A stretch of 64,000 nucleotides of DNA from assembly GCA_039720395.1 (NCBI GenBank), contig CM077828.1, positions 16,962,264 through 17,026,263 of the forward strand, given 5' to 3'. This DNA comes from Liquidambar formosana. Taxonomy: Eukaryota > Streptophyta > Magnoliopsida > Saxifragales > Altingiaceae. Both the position numbers and the translations under genes were made by a program. Numbering within the stretch: position 1 is the stretch's first letter; each line of letters starts with the position of its first letter. The notes beneath the pieces are model-generated. The model had not been told where the DNA came from. It did not search any database and saw nothing but the letters and a program-made list of their open reading frames with translations. Below are positions 12,316 to 25,107 of this stretch, piece after piece.

Positions 12316-13513
12316 TGTAGACACCCCATTTTTTCCCCATATTTGATGGTGAGTTCCTGATGATGAGGTCTATGATGTTTATTGTTAACCCGAGTCTCTT
12401 TTTTGCGAGCAAAGCAACCAATTGGGTTAGATGCATATATACGTGTGTATAGATATATATAAGACTAATTGGTAGAGTCCTCCCTATACACTCTTTTCAC
12501 CGTTCTCACCATTCTCATTCATCTCTCATTCATTTCAACTCATTCTCTCTCAATTGTGTTCATTGTTTCTAACCAAAGCCTTCTCTATATAGGCTCACAT
12601 TCACCTAACATTTGAAGTGGTGATGAATTCATCCACCATTACAAAGTGGTGTGTCCACCATTTATGTCAAGTGATTCATCCACCATTACCAAGTGATTAT
12701 CCACCATTTATCACAAGTGATTCATCCACCATTTATCTCAAGTGATAAAAATCTGTTTCTGTTTTGCTTCAAAATGATTGTCAACTTCACTTCTGCTGTC
12801 TGTCAACTTATTTCAGATTGACTAGTAACTTCACTGTATCAATAACTTCTTTTCTTTTTAATCTCAAGCAAGTGAGAAACCCATTCCAAGAAGGGAAAGA
12901 AGTGGGGAATGGTGGGGGAAATTGGGTAAATGGGAGATGTGTAGGATGGCAAAAATGAAAGAAGGGAAAGAAGTGGGGAATGGTGAGGGAAATTAGGTAA
13001 GTGAGTAAACTTGCACTTTGACCCTTCCCTATAAATAGCAAGAGCTTGGGAGAGTTTAAAGGCACCAAAAATTACATTGAGAGTGAGGGAGAGCTAATAG
13101 AGAGAAAGAGAGACTTGGGGAGGAGAGTTCTTGTGGGGAAAATACCAGAAAAGAGAGAAGTTGCATGGAGAGAAAATAAAAGAGAGATGACTTGTGAGAG
13201 AGGGAGATAGCTTGCTTGCCTCAATGAAAGTGACATTGCCGGATTGATAGTGGACCTGAGGGACGGTTTGAACACCAACCAATTTTTTTTTGTTATAAAT
13301 TATATTTCATAGTAGAATTGCACAGATTGTTCAGATAGTGATTTTGCTGTAAGTAAAATTTGTTTGGCTAACCTCGTTTTGTAGGAGAGTTGATTTTGTT
13401 GCTGGAAAGATGAATTAGAGGCTTTATGCGTACGCATGGCAGCTTCTGTCAATTTTTCTATGTTTTGGTAATTAATTGTTTATATGTTTTATTTATTGTT
13501 TTATTATGTTAAT
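12316..13513 (+). repeat. Tat-like gypsy LTR, left piece
   Basis: Begins TGTAGACACCCCATTTTTTC. The same TGTAGACACCCCATTTT start, inverted, ends the solo LTR at 18173. This ~1.2-kb piece is cut at 13513 by copia-2 and resumes at 20077; the two parts sum to about 1.5 kb, close to the 1593 bp of the related solo LTR. Both contain TGCGTACGCA-type palindromes and gypsy LTR phrases. Confidence 0.65.
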
Positions 13514-13794
13514 TAAAGATGTTTTGAGAAACTCTATCTCAAGGTGAGAAGAGTGATCTTCCATTAGTCATATATATAAGAGATTACATTATATATACAA
13601 GGTAACATTCTAATGAGGGTTCACTTGCCTTGTAAGAGGTGATTACAATTACAATCAAATATATTCACAAATAAGGTAAAGAATAGAGAGAATGGTGGAG
13701 AAAATCATGGTTCCAGCTTTGCACGCGTTGTCCACACTATAATTAAGGAGATGATTCGGTGGAATCATCTCTGGCTTTCAAATCATCCTTATCA
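13514..13794 (-). repeat. copia-2 LTR, downstream copy
   Basis: 281-bp repeat ending in CCTTATCA on the plus strand, bordered by the purine tract. The outer boundary is set by comparison with the inner edge of the partner, which abuts the primer site. Confidence 0.85.
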
Positions 13795-13805
13795 CTCCCC
13801 CTCAA
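13795..13805 (-). other. copia-2 polypurine tract
   Basis: Reads GAGGGGGAG on the minus strand, immediately inside the downstream LTR. Confidence 0.7.
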
Positions 13806-16580
13806 ATTTGGCCGGAGATCAGGCCAAAGGCCTAATTTGACCCTCAAATCCAAAAACGAAGTCTTGGAAAGAGGCTTGGTAAAAATGTCTGCAATTTGAC
13901 GAGTGGACAATACAAATCGGGTCTCAAGCGCTCCAAGAGCTACTTTCTCACGCACAAAGTGATAATCCAGCTCAATATGTTTAGTGCAGCTATGAAAAAC
14001 GGGATTGATAGTCATATGAAGGGCACTGAGATTGTTACAATAAAGAATAGGAGGTTGTGAAAGATAAATCCCAATATCACGAAGAATAAAAGAAAGCCAA
14101 GTGAGTTCAGTAGCGGTGGAGGCCATGGACCAATATTTGGCTTCTGTACTGGATCAGGCCACAGTAGATTGCTTCCTGGCACTCTAAGATAAATAATTAC
14201 TCCCCAAGAAAGTACAAAAACCTGTGGTAGATCGACGTGTAGATGGGCAACTAGCCCAATCCACATCAGAAAAGCCGTAGAGATCAAGAGAACTAGAAGC
14301 AAGAATTCGCATACCATGGTGAATAGTACCACTAATATAACGTAAGATACGCTTCACAAGTTTGAAGTGAGAAATAGTTGGAGCATGCATGTGTTGGCAA
14401 ACAAAATTTATACTATAGGAGATGTCAGGACGGGTAAATGTCAAGTATTGAAGTACCCCCACAAAGCTGCGATAATTAGTCAAATTAGGATATAGCTCAT
14501 TATCTATGGGCAAATGACAACCTTTAGCAGGCATGGGAGTAGCGAGGGACTTGCAACAGCTCATCTAAGCTCGATCAAGAAGTTCCTTGGCATATCGGGC
14601 CTGAGAGAGGAATAAACCTTGAGCATAATGATGAACTTCAATACCAAGAAAATAGTGAAGAAGACCCAAGTCTTTAATAGAGAATTCACACCCCAACTGA
14701 GTAATAAGCCAAGTAATATGACTCGAGTAATCTCCTGTAACGACCATGTCATCAACATAGAGTAGAATAATCATTGTCCCAAACTAAGAGTGGCACACAA
14801 AGAGACTTGGATCTGCTGTGCTACAAAAGAAGCCAAGGCCAAGGAGAAAATCACTTAGTCGATCAAACCAAGCGCGAGGTGCTTGTTTAAGGCCATAAAG
14901 AGCTCGATTAAGTTTGCAAACATGATGAGGACGAGTCAGATCTATAAACCCAGGGGGTTATTGCATATAGACAGATTCAGAAAGAAAACCATGAAGAAAT
15001 GCATTCTTCACATCAAGTTGCCGAAGCTGCCAACCTTTAACAATTGCAATCGTTAAGATGGTACGAATACTTCCTGGTTTTATAACAGGAGAAAAAGTTT
15101 CAGAGAAATCAACCCCATCAATTTGGTTAAATCCTTTTGCTACGAGACGAGCCTTTAGACGTTCCAAAGAACCATCAGATTTGAGCTTAGTTTTGTAAAC
15201 CCATTTGCACCTGACTACGTTCATAGCAGGAGAATGAGGAACAAGCTCCCATGTATGGTTTGCCCCAAGTGCAACGATTTCCTCATTTATAGCCTCCATC
15301 CAACCAGGATGTCTCATAGCAGATTTAATAGTGCGAGGTTCAGCTGGAATGTTGGGTGAGACACGGGCTGTATGATTGTTCATATACTTGGGGTTGGGTC
15401 GAGAGATACCAAGTTTAGAACGAGTAACCATAAGATGAGTGGAGCTTTGCACATCATGGAGAAGAATAGGGGATTCAATAACACAGTCATCTATAAGTGG
15501 ATCGTCATGAGTGAGAGTGCCAACACAGGGTGATGAGCACGGTGCTGTAGGCTCAAATGGGAGTTCATCCACAACAGGAATTGTAGGTAAAGCACTGGGA
15601 AGCGGCATAGGAGAGTGGGCTGTGACAGTCTCCTCAACAAACCCAGTAGGTAGTTGAGAACATAGAGGATTTACTGTAGTGGAGCCAGGATCCATAGAAG
15701 GTTGTACAGGGCATGAGATGGAAGCATTAGGTGAAACTAATGGAGGGCTAGAATCCATCTATGAATCAATTTCCCAATTTGAAAAGGTGCTCAACTCCTC
15801 CTCAAATTGTAAGTGATCATATAGCCGGGTTGGCTCATGAAAAGGAAGAATACTTTAATCAAAGACAACATGGCGAGAGATGTAGATGCAACCTGTGGGA
15901 GGATATAAACAGCAATACCCTTTGTGCTTAGAGCTATAGCCAATAAAAACACAGGGCAGCGACTTTGGTGAGAGTTTGTTAGTTCGATAATCACCTAAAT
16001 AAGGAAAACACTTACAGCCAAAGATTCGGAAGGTTGAATAATCAGGACATTTTCCAAAAAGATGATAAAATGGGGAATCCATATCAAGATGGGGTGATGG
16101 TAGCCTGTTGATAAAAAAGACAGCCGTAGAGAAGCATTCTACCCAGAAGCGTAGAGGGAACTTTGCATGAAACATCATAGTGAGGCCAAGTTCAGTGATG
16201 TTGCGATGTTTACGCTCGACAATCCCATTTTGTTCTGGAGTTTTAGGATATGCAGATTGATGGCGGATGCCGAGATTAGCCAAGTATTTTGTAAACACAC
16301 CATCCACAAATTCCCCTCCTTCATCACTTTGAAAAATCTGAATTTTAGCATCAAATTGACAAGTCACATATTTGTGAAAGTGGTCAAAACATGCAAATAA
16401 TTCAGATTTTTTTTTCATAGGATAGAACCATGTAAAGCGTGTATAACCATCAACAAAGATTGCATAAAATCGAAATTGCTCCTTAGATCTAACTGGGGCA
16501 AGTCCCCTTAAATCACAATGAATTTTATAAAAGGGAGATTTTATTTCATCATCAATTGGTAAGAATGGCAGCCTACATGA

Positions 16581-18173
16581 TGTGAGCACCACACCCTGCA
16601 CCACATAGCTCGAGAATACGCATTAGCCTCAAAGGACTAACACGGAGAGGAGTCGCCACCCAATAATGGGAACGAGTGAACCCTAGCAGGGTCTAGCTCG
16701 TCATAACCAGAGATTCGGGTTCGGAGCTAGGGTACGCAGCTGGGAAGGTGTTAGGCACCCAGCTACGCCCGGTCAAAACCGGCCCCCACACATGATTAAT
16801 GGCTTTAATTAACTTAATATTTAATCAAAATTGACCCTATTCATTCAACCACAGCAGCACGCAAATCATGATGGTATGATACAGATAAAGGCACGAAATA
16901 AGCATAAAGAAATAAAATACAAATTAACCAACTATCAGAATAACTACAATAAAGAAAGAAACTGTCTGCCAATGCTTTATGTGCGTACGCAGTTATAATT
17001 ACTGCGTACGCATTCCATATACTGCGTACGCGATACAATAGTTGCGTACGCACCCGTTGGCAATTTATGTCATCTCTCGAAACTCCACATATATATCATG
17101 AGAAGGTATATACGTGAATTTCCACAGACCATCATACAACAAACCTACATACTAGCAAATTGCCACATAATAAAACCCTAGTTTCTCCCTACGGAGAATC
17201 CACTACATGATGCATTCCAAAATAAATAAAATACAGAAATAAGTACAAATATGAAAACTAAACCTAAATCATGCTAATCATGCTTTAGACAGAAATAAAA
17301 TAAAATAAAATAAAATAAAGTAAAAGAAGAACTAGAATCAAAAGCTAAGTTAAACTAAATTTACCGACTTTATGCTTGTTCGTGGCCCCTCAGGTCTTTG
17401 GATTGAATCAAATCAACACAAATCCTCCTCTTCTTCAAAGTGTAATCACAGCAACGAGATCAAAACTCACTCAACTTTGAAAAGAAATAGAAAACAAAAG
17501 AGAACAGGAGAAAAGAAAAGTGATTTTCGTCACTTTGCAACAGCAGAAAGTTCAATCGCGTTTTTGGGTATGAAAACGTTAGAATTGGACAAAACTCGTG
17601 AAATACAAAGTTGTAGCGAATTGAATTATCTTTCTAGGAAGACCAATTTCATCAAATTCTGACTTCGGATGAAAAAGTTATGATTAAAATACGATTGCTG
17701 GTTTTCCAAAAATCTACTGCTGAATTATGACGAATTTCACTCCCTAAAAACCCTATTCTCCTCCCCCCTTTCTAAGGCATTAAGTGAGTATTTATAGCTG
17801 AAATCTGGAGTTTCCCTTTCCTTCCTAGACTAGGTTTCTTTGGAGAATAATCAAAAGGTATTTTATAATGATAAAAGACTTCTAATCTGAATAGGAAAGA
17901 GAAATTGTCTTTTGTAAAAATTGGGAGACTAACCGCTAACACGCATGCACATGTACCGTATGTGCGTACACACACTCATCACATACGTACACGTGTTACT
18001 GGCATGATAAAAATAGTTAATTTAATAAAATAATTTTCTTTTCATTTTAACCAAAAATCCCATGCTGTGATTCACACTAATTCTTAAAGGATAATCCGTA
18101 AATAACCACACTAAACTCATCATCGGGGCCACGGGACTTAAGATGACAACCGGTACAAAATGGGGTGTCTACA
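16581..18173 (-). mobile_element. Gypsy (Tat-like) solo LTR inside copia-2
   Basis: A 1593-bp segment with inverted termini TGTGAGCACC and GGTGTCTACA is flanked by the 5-bp duplication CATGA (16576-16580 and 18174-18178). It lies in the copia-2 integrase region, whose protein similarity continues on either side. There is no internal domain, primer site or second LTR, so it is a solo LTR left by recombination. It contains GGAGTCGCCACC and GGTGTTAGGCACCC phrases and four near-tandem TGCGTACGC palindromes (16979-17053). Minus orientation is inferred from the related plus-strand LTR at 12316, which begins TGTAGACACC. Confidence 0.85.
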
Positions 18174-19782
18174 CATGATTTTCCCATTTAACAACTGGTA
18201 CATATTTCGGAAGATTAGTTTTTCTCATCAACTGAAATAAGATTCCTACGCCGCAAGTGATCAACAATTTGCTACTGTGGGTGTCCAAGCCGCTAATGCC
18301 ATCCCTCACTGGTCATTCGCCTAAACTGGTGAGAAAAGAATGCCACTTGCTCTCCATCAAGAGCATAGAGGCCGCCTCTCTTACTACCTTTAGCTACTAC
18401 TCTGTTTGTTGTCTTGTCCTTAATCACAAACCCATGTCCATTAAATTCAAATTGAAGAGGAAAATCACTGGTGAGTTTGCTAACAGAGAGTAAGTCTTTC
18501 TTTATATTTGGTATAAGTAACACATCATTCAACTGAATAGGAGAAGTTTCAGAACCAATAGTAGCTTGTCCAATGTGAGTTATAGGCAAAATTTGACCAT
18601 TACCAACCATAACTCCATCATTACCATTATAGGGAATTAGAGTATGAAGGTTACCTGGGTCACCTGTGATATGATCAGTAGCTCCAGTGTTAGGATACCA
18701 GGTAGCCTCTTGGTTGTCGAAAATTTTCATGGCTGCCAGAGCTTGGGGAATATCGGCAGCAGTAAAGGAATGATTGAACCGATTAAAGCAAGTGAGAGCA
18801 GTGTGCTTCTTTTTACCACAAATCTGACAAACAGGGGCATCATCTTTTTTTGACTCAATTTTTGGTTGAGTTTGGAGCGAACCATTGGCATGATAGGGAC
18901 GTGGTTGCGTGGGTGCATTAGTATTGGAACCAGAGGACCCAGAGGAACTCCTTTGGACAAAACCACGACCTTTAGAATTGAAGGAAGGTGGGCCACCATT
19001 TTTTTTCTTGTTTTTTTTGCTGCGTTGTCCAAGGAATGCCATTTGTGGAGGTGAACCATCAAGTTTGTAGCGTTCGGAATGACTTTCTAAAAGAGTAACA
19101 ACTTCAGAATAAAGTGGCACAGGGGGACGAAGCATGGTTGTGCAAAACATTTCATACCTTTGGCCCAGGCCATTTAGAAGCCAGAATGTTTTTTTTGTGA
19201 TCTGCCACTAGCTTTCCAATGGCTGAAAGATCATCACAAACAGCCTTGAATCGTCGCAAGTATTCGGCTAAAGTATCAGTGCCCCGTTTGATAGTTGTGA
19301 GACACTTCTTGAGAGCAAGGCCACGATCCGATGAGACCCGAGAAAAGGAATGAACCAAGGCATTCCAGACCTCAACAGTAGTGTCAAAACCCACAACAAT
19401 GCCAAGTACTTCCTCGGAAAGAGTGGCTGTTAGCCAACCTTTCACCAATCGATCAGATTTCTGCCATTTTAAGAAAGCGGGGTTGAGCTCACTTGACTGG
19501 GAACCAGATGCAGCATTAGAGAGGCACTGTGGTGGGGACTTGGTTTCTCCAGTAATGAAACCTTGAAGGTCATAGCTTTCAAATATGTTGAGCATTTGAG
19601 TTTTCTATAGAAGGAAATTGGTGGAGGTTAGCCGAAGTGACACAAAATTAGCGACATTTTGTGTCACTGGATATGGGTAGGAATCAATGGTGGAGGAAGA
19701 GTTTGAGACAATAGACATGGCTGAAAGAAGTTTCAAAGGTGAATAAAAAAAAATGGAAGACCAATTCTCTACCTCACCAAAA

Positions 19783-19794
19783 GCTCTGATACCA
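19783..19794 (-). other. copia-2 primer-binding site (tRNA-iMet)
   Basis: Minus-strand TGGTATCAGAGC abuts the upstream LTR and sets its inner edge at 19795. Confidence 0.88.
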
Positions 19795-20076
19795 TAAAGA
19801 CGTTTTGAGAAACTCTATCTCAAGGTGAGAAGAGTGATCTTCCATAGTCATATATATATAAGAGATTACATTATATATACAAGGTAACATTCTAATGAGG
19901 GTTGACTTGCCTTGTAAGAGGTGATTACAATTACAATCAAATATATTCACAAATAAGGTAAAGAATAGAGAGAATGGTGGAGAAAATCATGGTTCCAGCT
20001 TTGCACGCGTTGTCCACACTATAATCAAGGGGATGATTCGGTGGAATCATTTCTGGCTTTTAAATCATCCTTATCA
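19795..20076 (-). repeat. copia-2 LTR, upstream copy
   Basis: Partner of 13514-13794, 282 bp, with one T lost and one TA gained in the AT-rich part. Confidence 0.85.
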
Positions 20077-20387
20077 AATTTGCCATATGTGCATGTGTCT
20101 TTAATTACTGCATGATTCAAAGGCAATCCAGATTAAATTAAAATATTAAATATGGTCAATGAATAGAAAATGAGGGTCGGTTTATTACCGGGCATTATTG
20201 GCTACCTAACACCTTCCTAAGATGTACCCTAACTCCGAATCTTCTCTGGTTAATAAAAATGGTTCCTAGCCTTTCTAAGTCGAAACTTTTATTCATATCC
20301 TAATCTTCCGGGGTTAGCACCATCAGAAGCAAAGGCAGGTAAATGCATGTAGGTAAAAAAGAGTGCATGGAGATCGGTGCTCTCACA
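20077..20387 (+). repeat. Tat-like gypsy LTR, right piece
   Basis: Continues the LTR broken at 13513. It aligns with the inverted complement of 16581-16860, including CCTAACACCTTCC and the CCTAACTCCGAATCT phrase, and ends GGTGCTCTCACA. It is followed at 20389 by TAGTGACTCTATTGGGGAC, which resembles the primer-binding site that follows Tat/Ogre-type LTRs. That makes this a 5' LTR in plus orientation. Confidence 0.6.
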
Positions 20388-22661
20388 ATAGTGACTCTAT
20401 TGGGGACTAAAGAGCTTAACTTCAAAGTATTCATTAACCATAATTAGTATGTGTAATTTAATCTGAGAAGCCCAAAAAAAATGTTTTAAAAAAAATTTAT
20501 AGTAAAATATTGCGCGCACACACTATGGCCTGTGTCTAAACTATAATGGCAATTGGGTGACGATTCCTAGATTCTACTCGTTTCTTGGGTACTTCACACC
20601 TGCTCCATCAACCTACAGCTTGTGCCCCTAACCTGTGATAAGCTTGTGAGTACGTTAATGGATTGCTCTTCGAGCATCCTAGCTTGGTTAACCCATTGAA
20701 GGTGGAGGATATAAAGAGACCCTTGGTTTAACCTGCACATTAAGAACATGAGTAAATTTACTTTTTCTTATAATTCTATGTGAATGTGTGAAATGCATCA
20801 TTTTTTTTATTTTTTATTTTTTAATCATTAGGATGTGGGTATGGGACGAGGCCTAATGTTATTTAAAGTCTTTGGATTAATGCCCAATCAAAAGGTTAAT
20901 TTTGCAAATGGTTTAAGTTTGTAAGAAATTTAGGGGTCCATTGTGTGTAACCATTGGGAGTCCATTATGTATGGCTGTTAGGAGTCCACTTTATGCGTTC
21001 ACTGTGTGCAACCTGTCGCTACCCCAAAAAGGAAGGAAGGAATATCCTCAGAGAGATGTGTTTAAGGGATTCCTTTACTTTTTAATGGGATGACCCTAGT
21101 TTGCATTGGCGTGGAATGAGGGTTGTGAAAATGGATGATTTTTAACAAATTGATTAGGTTCATTTCAAGGGCGTCTTGGCTAGACTAGAGATGCAAGCAT
21201 ATCTAGAATAATCAAGGTTATGGAGTTGCTACCAACCATGGGTTTTGAGGATATGATCGGTCATCCTAAAGTCTATTAAAAATGGGTTCACTTGGGTTTC
21301 CAAAATAAGTCCATTTGAGGCTTATTAAAAATTGGTCCCTTTGAGGCTCATTTGAAAAAATTGAGTGACTCCTAAAGGTCTATGAGACTAGAGATTAAGG
21401 GTAAGAGGGTTTGGTTACGAGTGAGGAAGGTGTTAGCCACCCCACATCTCTCGTTGGAATCCAATGGTTCCTAATTTTAACAATGTTTCTTTTTGAATCC
21501 CCTATTGATCTTATTGATTTCCTACACGAGCAATTTGACATGAAATGTTCCATTTGAAGGACAGTGAATTTAATAGTGAATGTTTGAAGGCATTTGAATA
21601 AAGTTTTGAATGAAAGGTTTGAAAATATGCCTTAAAGTTTTGTGAATGAAAATCTTTTGAAAAGACTACAAATTCGCCTTCCTTCTTATGGATATTTCAA
21701 ATCAAATTGGTTAACTCCAAATAAAGGGTATCCCCACCTCATAAAAAAATCAAGTTTTTTTGAAAGGATGGAAATGGAAATGATGTGATTCTTTTTTGAA
21801 TAAATTATTATCAAGTGCGCATCAACCTTGGACTTTAGAAAACTCGGGACTTTAGAAGACTTTAAGAATGGATTTGAAAGAATACTTTTAGAAAGTATTT
21901 GAAGGCAAAAGGGTTGTTCCCTAGTTAAAAGCTAGTTAAGTCTTTTGAAGACAATAATTCCTTTTGAAGGAAAATGATTGTTTTGCGAAGGGATGCACTT
22001 TTGAAGTACAATGAAAATTTATTTCCTTGGAAAATGAGAGTGGACTTTATGATGCCTAATTCTTGTCACCAAAGGATTGCACAGATGGGATGTGGTTTTG
22101 GAAAATTGATTTTATATAGTGGTGGGACTTTTGCAAAAGGTATGTCTCCTTTTAATAAAAAAGTCCATTTGAATCATTCTTTTGGAATGAACCCGTCAAT
22201 TAAAGCTTAGATAATCACCATGGTTATACAAATATTTATTGAAAACTTCCTTTGAGCTTAACTTGTACATTCATATGATTGAAATTCATTCTTAAAATGG
22301 ATTAATGAAAATTGCCTAAACTTGGTTTTTGACAAAACCTGTGTTTGAAAATCATCTTGCTAAACCTTGGGTTAAGCAAATTGTAAATGAAGTTTGATTT
22401 TGTAATCAATGGTTAATGAAACAACCCAAAGTCTAAAAGAGTTTGTAAAAAAGTAGATTTAGGCAAAAGGTGATTTTAAACTTTCATGAAAAGTTCATTA
22501 AGAAAATGATTTAAAAGACTTGAAAATCAACTACAATGAAATGGCATATCAAGGTTGCAAAGGATTTTTAGATTTCCATCCCCTTGTGAGGATGTTAAGA
22601 ACGCATTGGAAATCACTTAATTGGTGATTTTTGGTAAATTTTTTGGATGAAGAAAATCGGT
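20388..22661. other. Gypsy-derived non-coding DNA
   Basis: Starts with the putative Tat-type primer-binding site, then has no recognisable gag-pol. Near 21415-21480 it contains another GGTGTTAGCCACCCC LTR phrase in the opposite orientation. The text is low-complexity (TTTTGAAAG-type repeats) and probably a decayed internal or LTR region. It continues beyond the hAT insertion at 26514. Confidence 0.45.
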
Positions 22662-23796
22662 GCTTGGATTAGGGGTGCAAATCGGTTTGGGCTAAAGGTG
22701 TTTCTGGATCGGACTGAACTAATTTGGGACCTCAAAATTTGTCCCAGAACTGGACCAATTAGGCCTTGGACCAAGACCGAGACCAGACCGAAAAATTTAG
22801 TCTGGGCCGGTTCGGTTCTCAATTTTTGTTCTTTTTCCATTTTTTTTTTAAATTTATAAAATGGCATTTCCTGCTAATCATTCTAGCACCATTTTTTCCG
22901 ACGAAGTCCAACTCCATTTTTTCCAACGAAGTCGCAAAGCAAAACATCCCAAACAACTAGAACACATCCCCAACACCAAAAAATAAAAAATAAAAAATAA
23001 ATAAAGAACTGAGAGAATTCTATATTCAATAATTTCACAAAATTCTATATTCAATAATTTCAAGGTTCTCTGCTATGGTGGGAGAAGGAGAGAGAGAGAG
23101 AGAGAAAGGGAGGGGTTCATAAAACCCTCTTATTACCACCGACGAAAACCCTCCAATCCACAAATGCAACCCAGTTCAAAAACACCCAAATCATAAACAC
23201 CCAAATGGATTATAAATCCAATTCAAAAACACCCATTGGCTAGCGACGATGGTGGCAGTCTAGATATGGAAAATGGCTCAAGATCTGAAAAGTGAAAACC
23301 CATTCTTTTTGACGATTAATAGTTCGCCAGTGAGAGGCTAAGAGGGGGCTACATCAAATCTGAGAAAAAAAACTGAAAGATTAGACCATGTGGGTGTTGG
23401 ATCAACATTGGATTTTAGGGGGGGGGGGAAGGTACCAAAAGGGACTGCCAGCGATAAAGGAGTGAGGCGATGACGGCTAAGTGAGTGTGCTGATGACGGC
23501 TTGTAGGGGACTGCCGGTGATGTAGGGGTGAGGGCATGAGGTGATGACGGGAGTGAGGAGTGACGGCGTTGAAAAGCAAAGATGAGAGAAAATGAGAGGG
23601 GTGGGTTTAATGGAGGCGTGAGGGGTTTGATGGAGGTTTGAGTGGTTTTGTTTGACGAAGGCATGAGTGGTTTTCACTTTTTAGAAAGCTCTTCCATCTT
23701 TTTGACCAAGGATAATATATTATATTATATTATATACTATAAAATATATATAAAACTCTACAAATACATAAAGCTATATTATATATTATATATAGA

Positions 23797-25072
23797 GGAG
23801 GGATCCATTTACGCCTAGTGTAAGAGTAAGTTTCTTACACCTTTCTCTAACCATTGATCCATTTTCATCTAACGGCTGCCCTCCATCTCCGCCTGATACC
23901 TTTTTAAACAAGGGATTGGGTCTAATTTTTAGGTTGGGTTACAATTAAACCCAACACCTATTACACTTAATCAAATACTCCATATCTCTTATCAATTTAC
24001 CATACCTGAAGTCCTGGTCCTCTCTCCTTTTCTCCTCTCTAGCCCTAATTCTCTAACCCTATGTCAAGCACTTTCTCTGTCTCTCACCGTGTGTAGACCT
24101 CTCACCATCACAGATCTAAATGCCCATATAATAGGGCATGAGGAGGATGTTTCTAAGTTAAATGAAGCTTTTCTGTTTTAATTCATGGCCATGGCTACAA
24201 CAACCCTTTCTTACATCTCTTTGAAGCCCTAACCCCCATTGTGATGAGGCCACAAGTTGGAGATTTCCAAGCTGTGATGAAGTTTTAATTGCTGTGATGG
24301 GTAAAGATGGTCGCTTGTGTAAAAACTGCATCTCTTCAATTGTTGGCCATGGCTTAGATGGGGTAGAGGCATATATGTGATGGACTTTAAAATTAAAAAA
24401 AAAAAGATTTCAACTTGTGGGTTTGCTTCTAAAATGTCAGTAAAAAAAAAAAAAAAAAATGAGCCTCAAACATAGAAAAATGGTTGTATGCTTCAAACTC
24501 AGAAAAATTGATGGAAAATATGAATGATTTAAGTTTTTAATTAGATTGAGAATAATTTTGTGTGTTGAATTTTTAAAAAGGTTATTTTGTTTATGGTTCA
24601 TTGTTATCCATTTGGTATTTTTCCACACCTAAGTAATCTTAGATTTGGAACACTGTGATCATGTTTATTGAACTTGGGTTATGTGGGTAAGAAGTAAGAA
24701 GAGAAGTTGGTTCTAATTTTAAGAAGCATGATCACAGTGATCACAAAGAAGAAGGAAGAGGAGGAGGATGAAGGATGTAGCAGTAATGGCGTTGCGGGTG
24801 TAAGGTCGACAACTATGAACTCGATATCAATGGTGGAACTATGTAAGAACCAGAGAAAAAAGGGAAGAGACAAAGAGAGGTGTTGGGGCGTTGGCATGGA
24901 GAAAAACATGAGTTAATTGAATGGGTTTTTGGTAATATCTAAAACTTGACCCGCATATGTCATGAAAATAAAATATTCTAAAATATTAGGGACCACTAGA
25001 TTCAATGCTAATCAAGGGTTATAAAAAGGTGTAAGAGACTTACTCTTACACTAGGTGTCAGCGGAACCCTCC
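23797..25072. mobile_element. TIR element A inside the hAT element
   Basis: The left end (GGAGGGATCC then CTAGTGTAAGAGTAAG) and the inverted right end (GGAGGGTTCCGCTGACACCT then AGTGTAAGAGTAAG) match for about 50 bases. Each arm also contains a small inner palindrome (GTGTAAG facing CTTACAC). It is flanked by TA-rich DNA, so a TA-type target cannot be distinguished. The interior has a run of GAAGAGGAGG codon-like repeats (24745-24775) but no recognisable protein. Confidence 0.65.
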
Positions 25073-25107
25073 TATATAATATAACATTTATATATATATA
25101 TATATAT

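Larger units (their letters stand above)
13743..19718 (-). pseudogene. copia-2 gag-pol polyprotein, inactivated and split
   Basis: Gag starts at an ATG at 19718 and has an in-frame stop about 40 codons in, then UBN2-type gag to 19152. After a frame change come a zinc knuckle (CQICGKKKHTALTC, near 18790) and a protease whose DTG motif reads NTG (near 18690), so the catalytic Asp is gone. The GAG-pre-integrase/integrase is interrupted by the solo LTR (16581-18173). It resumes at 16580 with the D-D-E signature pieces SDEGGEFVDG and EQNGIVERKHR. Reverse transcriptase follows (15300-14565, YVDD retained near 14755), then RNase H (14300-13800, with AKYW where AEYxA is usual). Stops occur near 14958, 14561, 14184 and elsewhere. 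It has no coding capacity as it stands. Confidence 0.88.
13514..20076 (-). mobile_element. Ty1-copia LTR retrotransposon (copia-2) with nested solo LTR
   Basis: LTRs at 13514-13794 and 19795-20076 enclose a minus-strand gag-pol with a tRNA-iMet primer site and a purine tract. By hand count the LTRs differ at 6 substitutions plus two small indels (~2%), so the insertion is much younger than copia-1. A 1.6-kb gypsy LTR sits within the integrase region. No convincing 5-bp target duplication was found; the flanks read TTAAT and AATTT. The insertion is inside a Tat-like LTR. Confidence 0.9.

Noticed and set aside
13509..20081. TTAAT / AATTT as target duplication of copia-2
   Set aside because: The two five-base flanks do not match. 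An AATT overlap is too short to claim.
23338..23677. Overlapping minus-strand frames of 66-108 codons rich in Ser and Pro
   Set aside because: Low-complexity translation inside the hAT element next to a G-run; no family resemblance.
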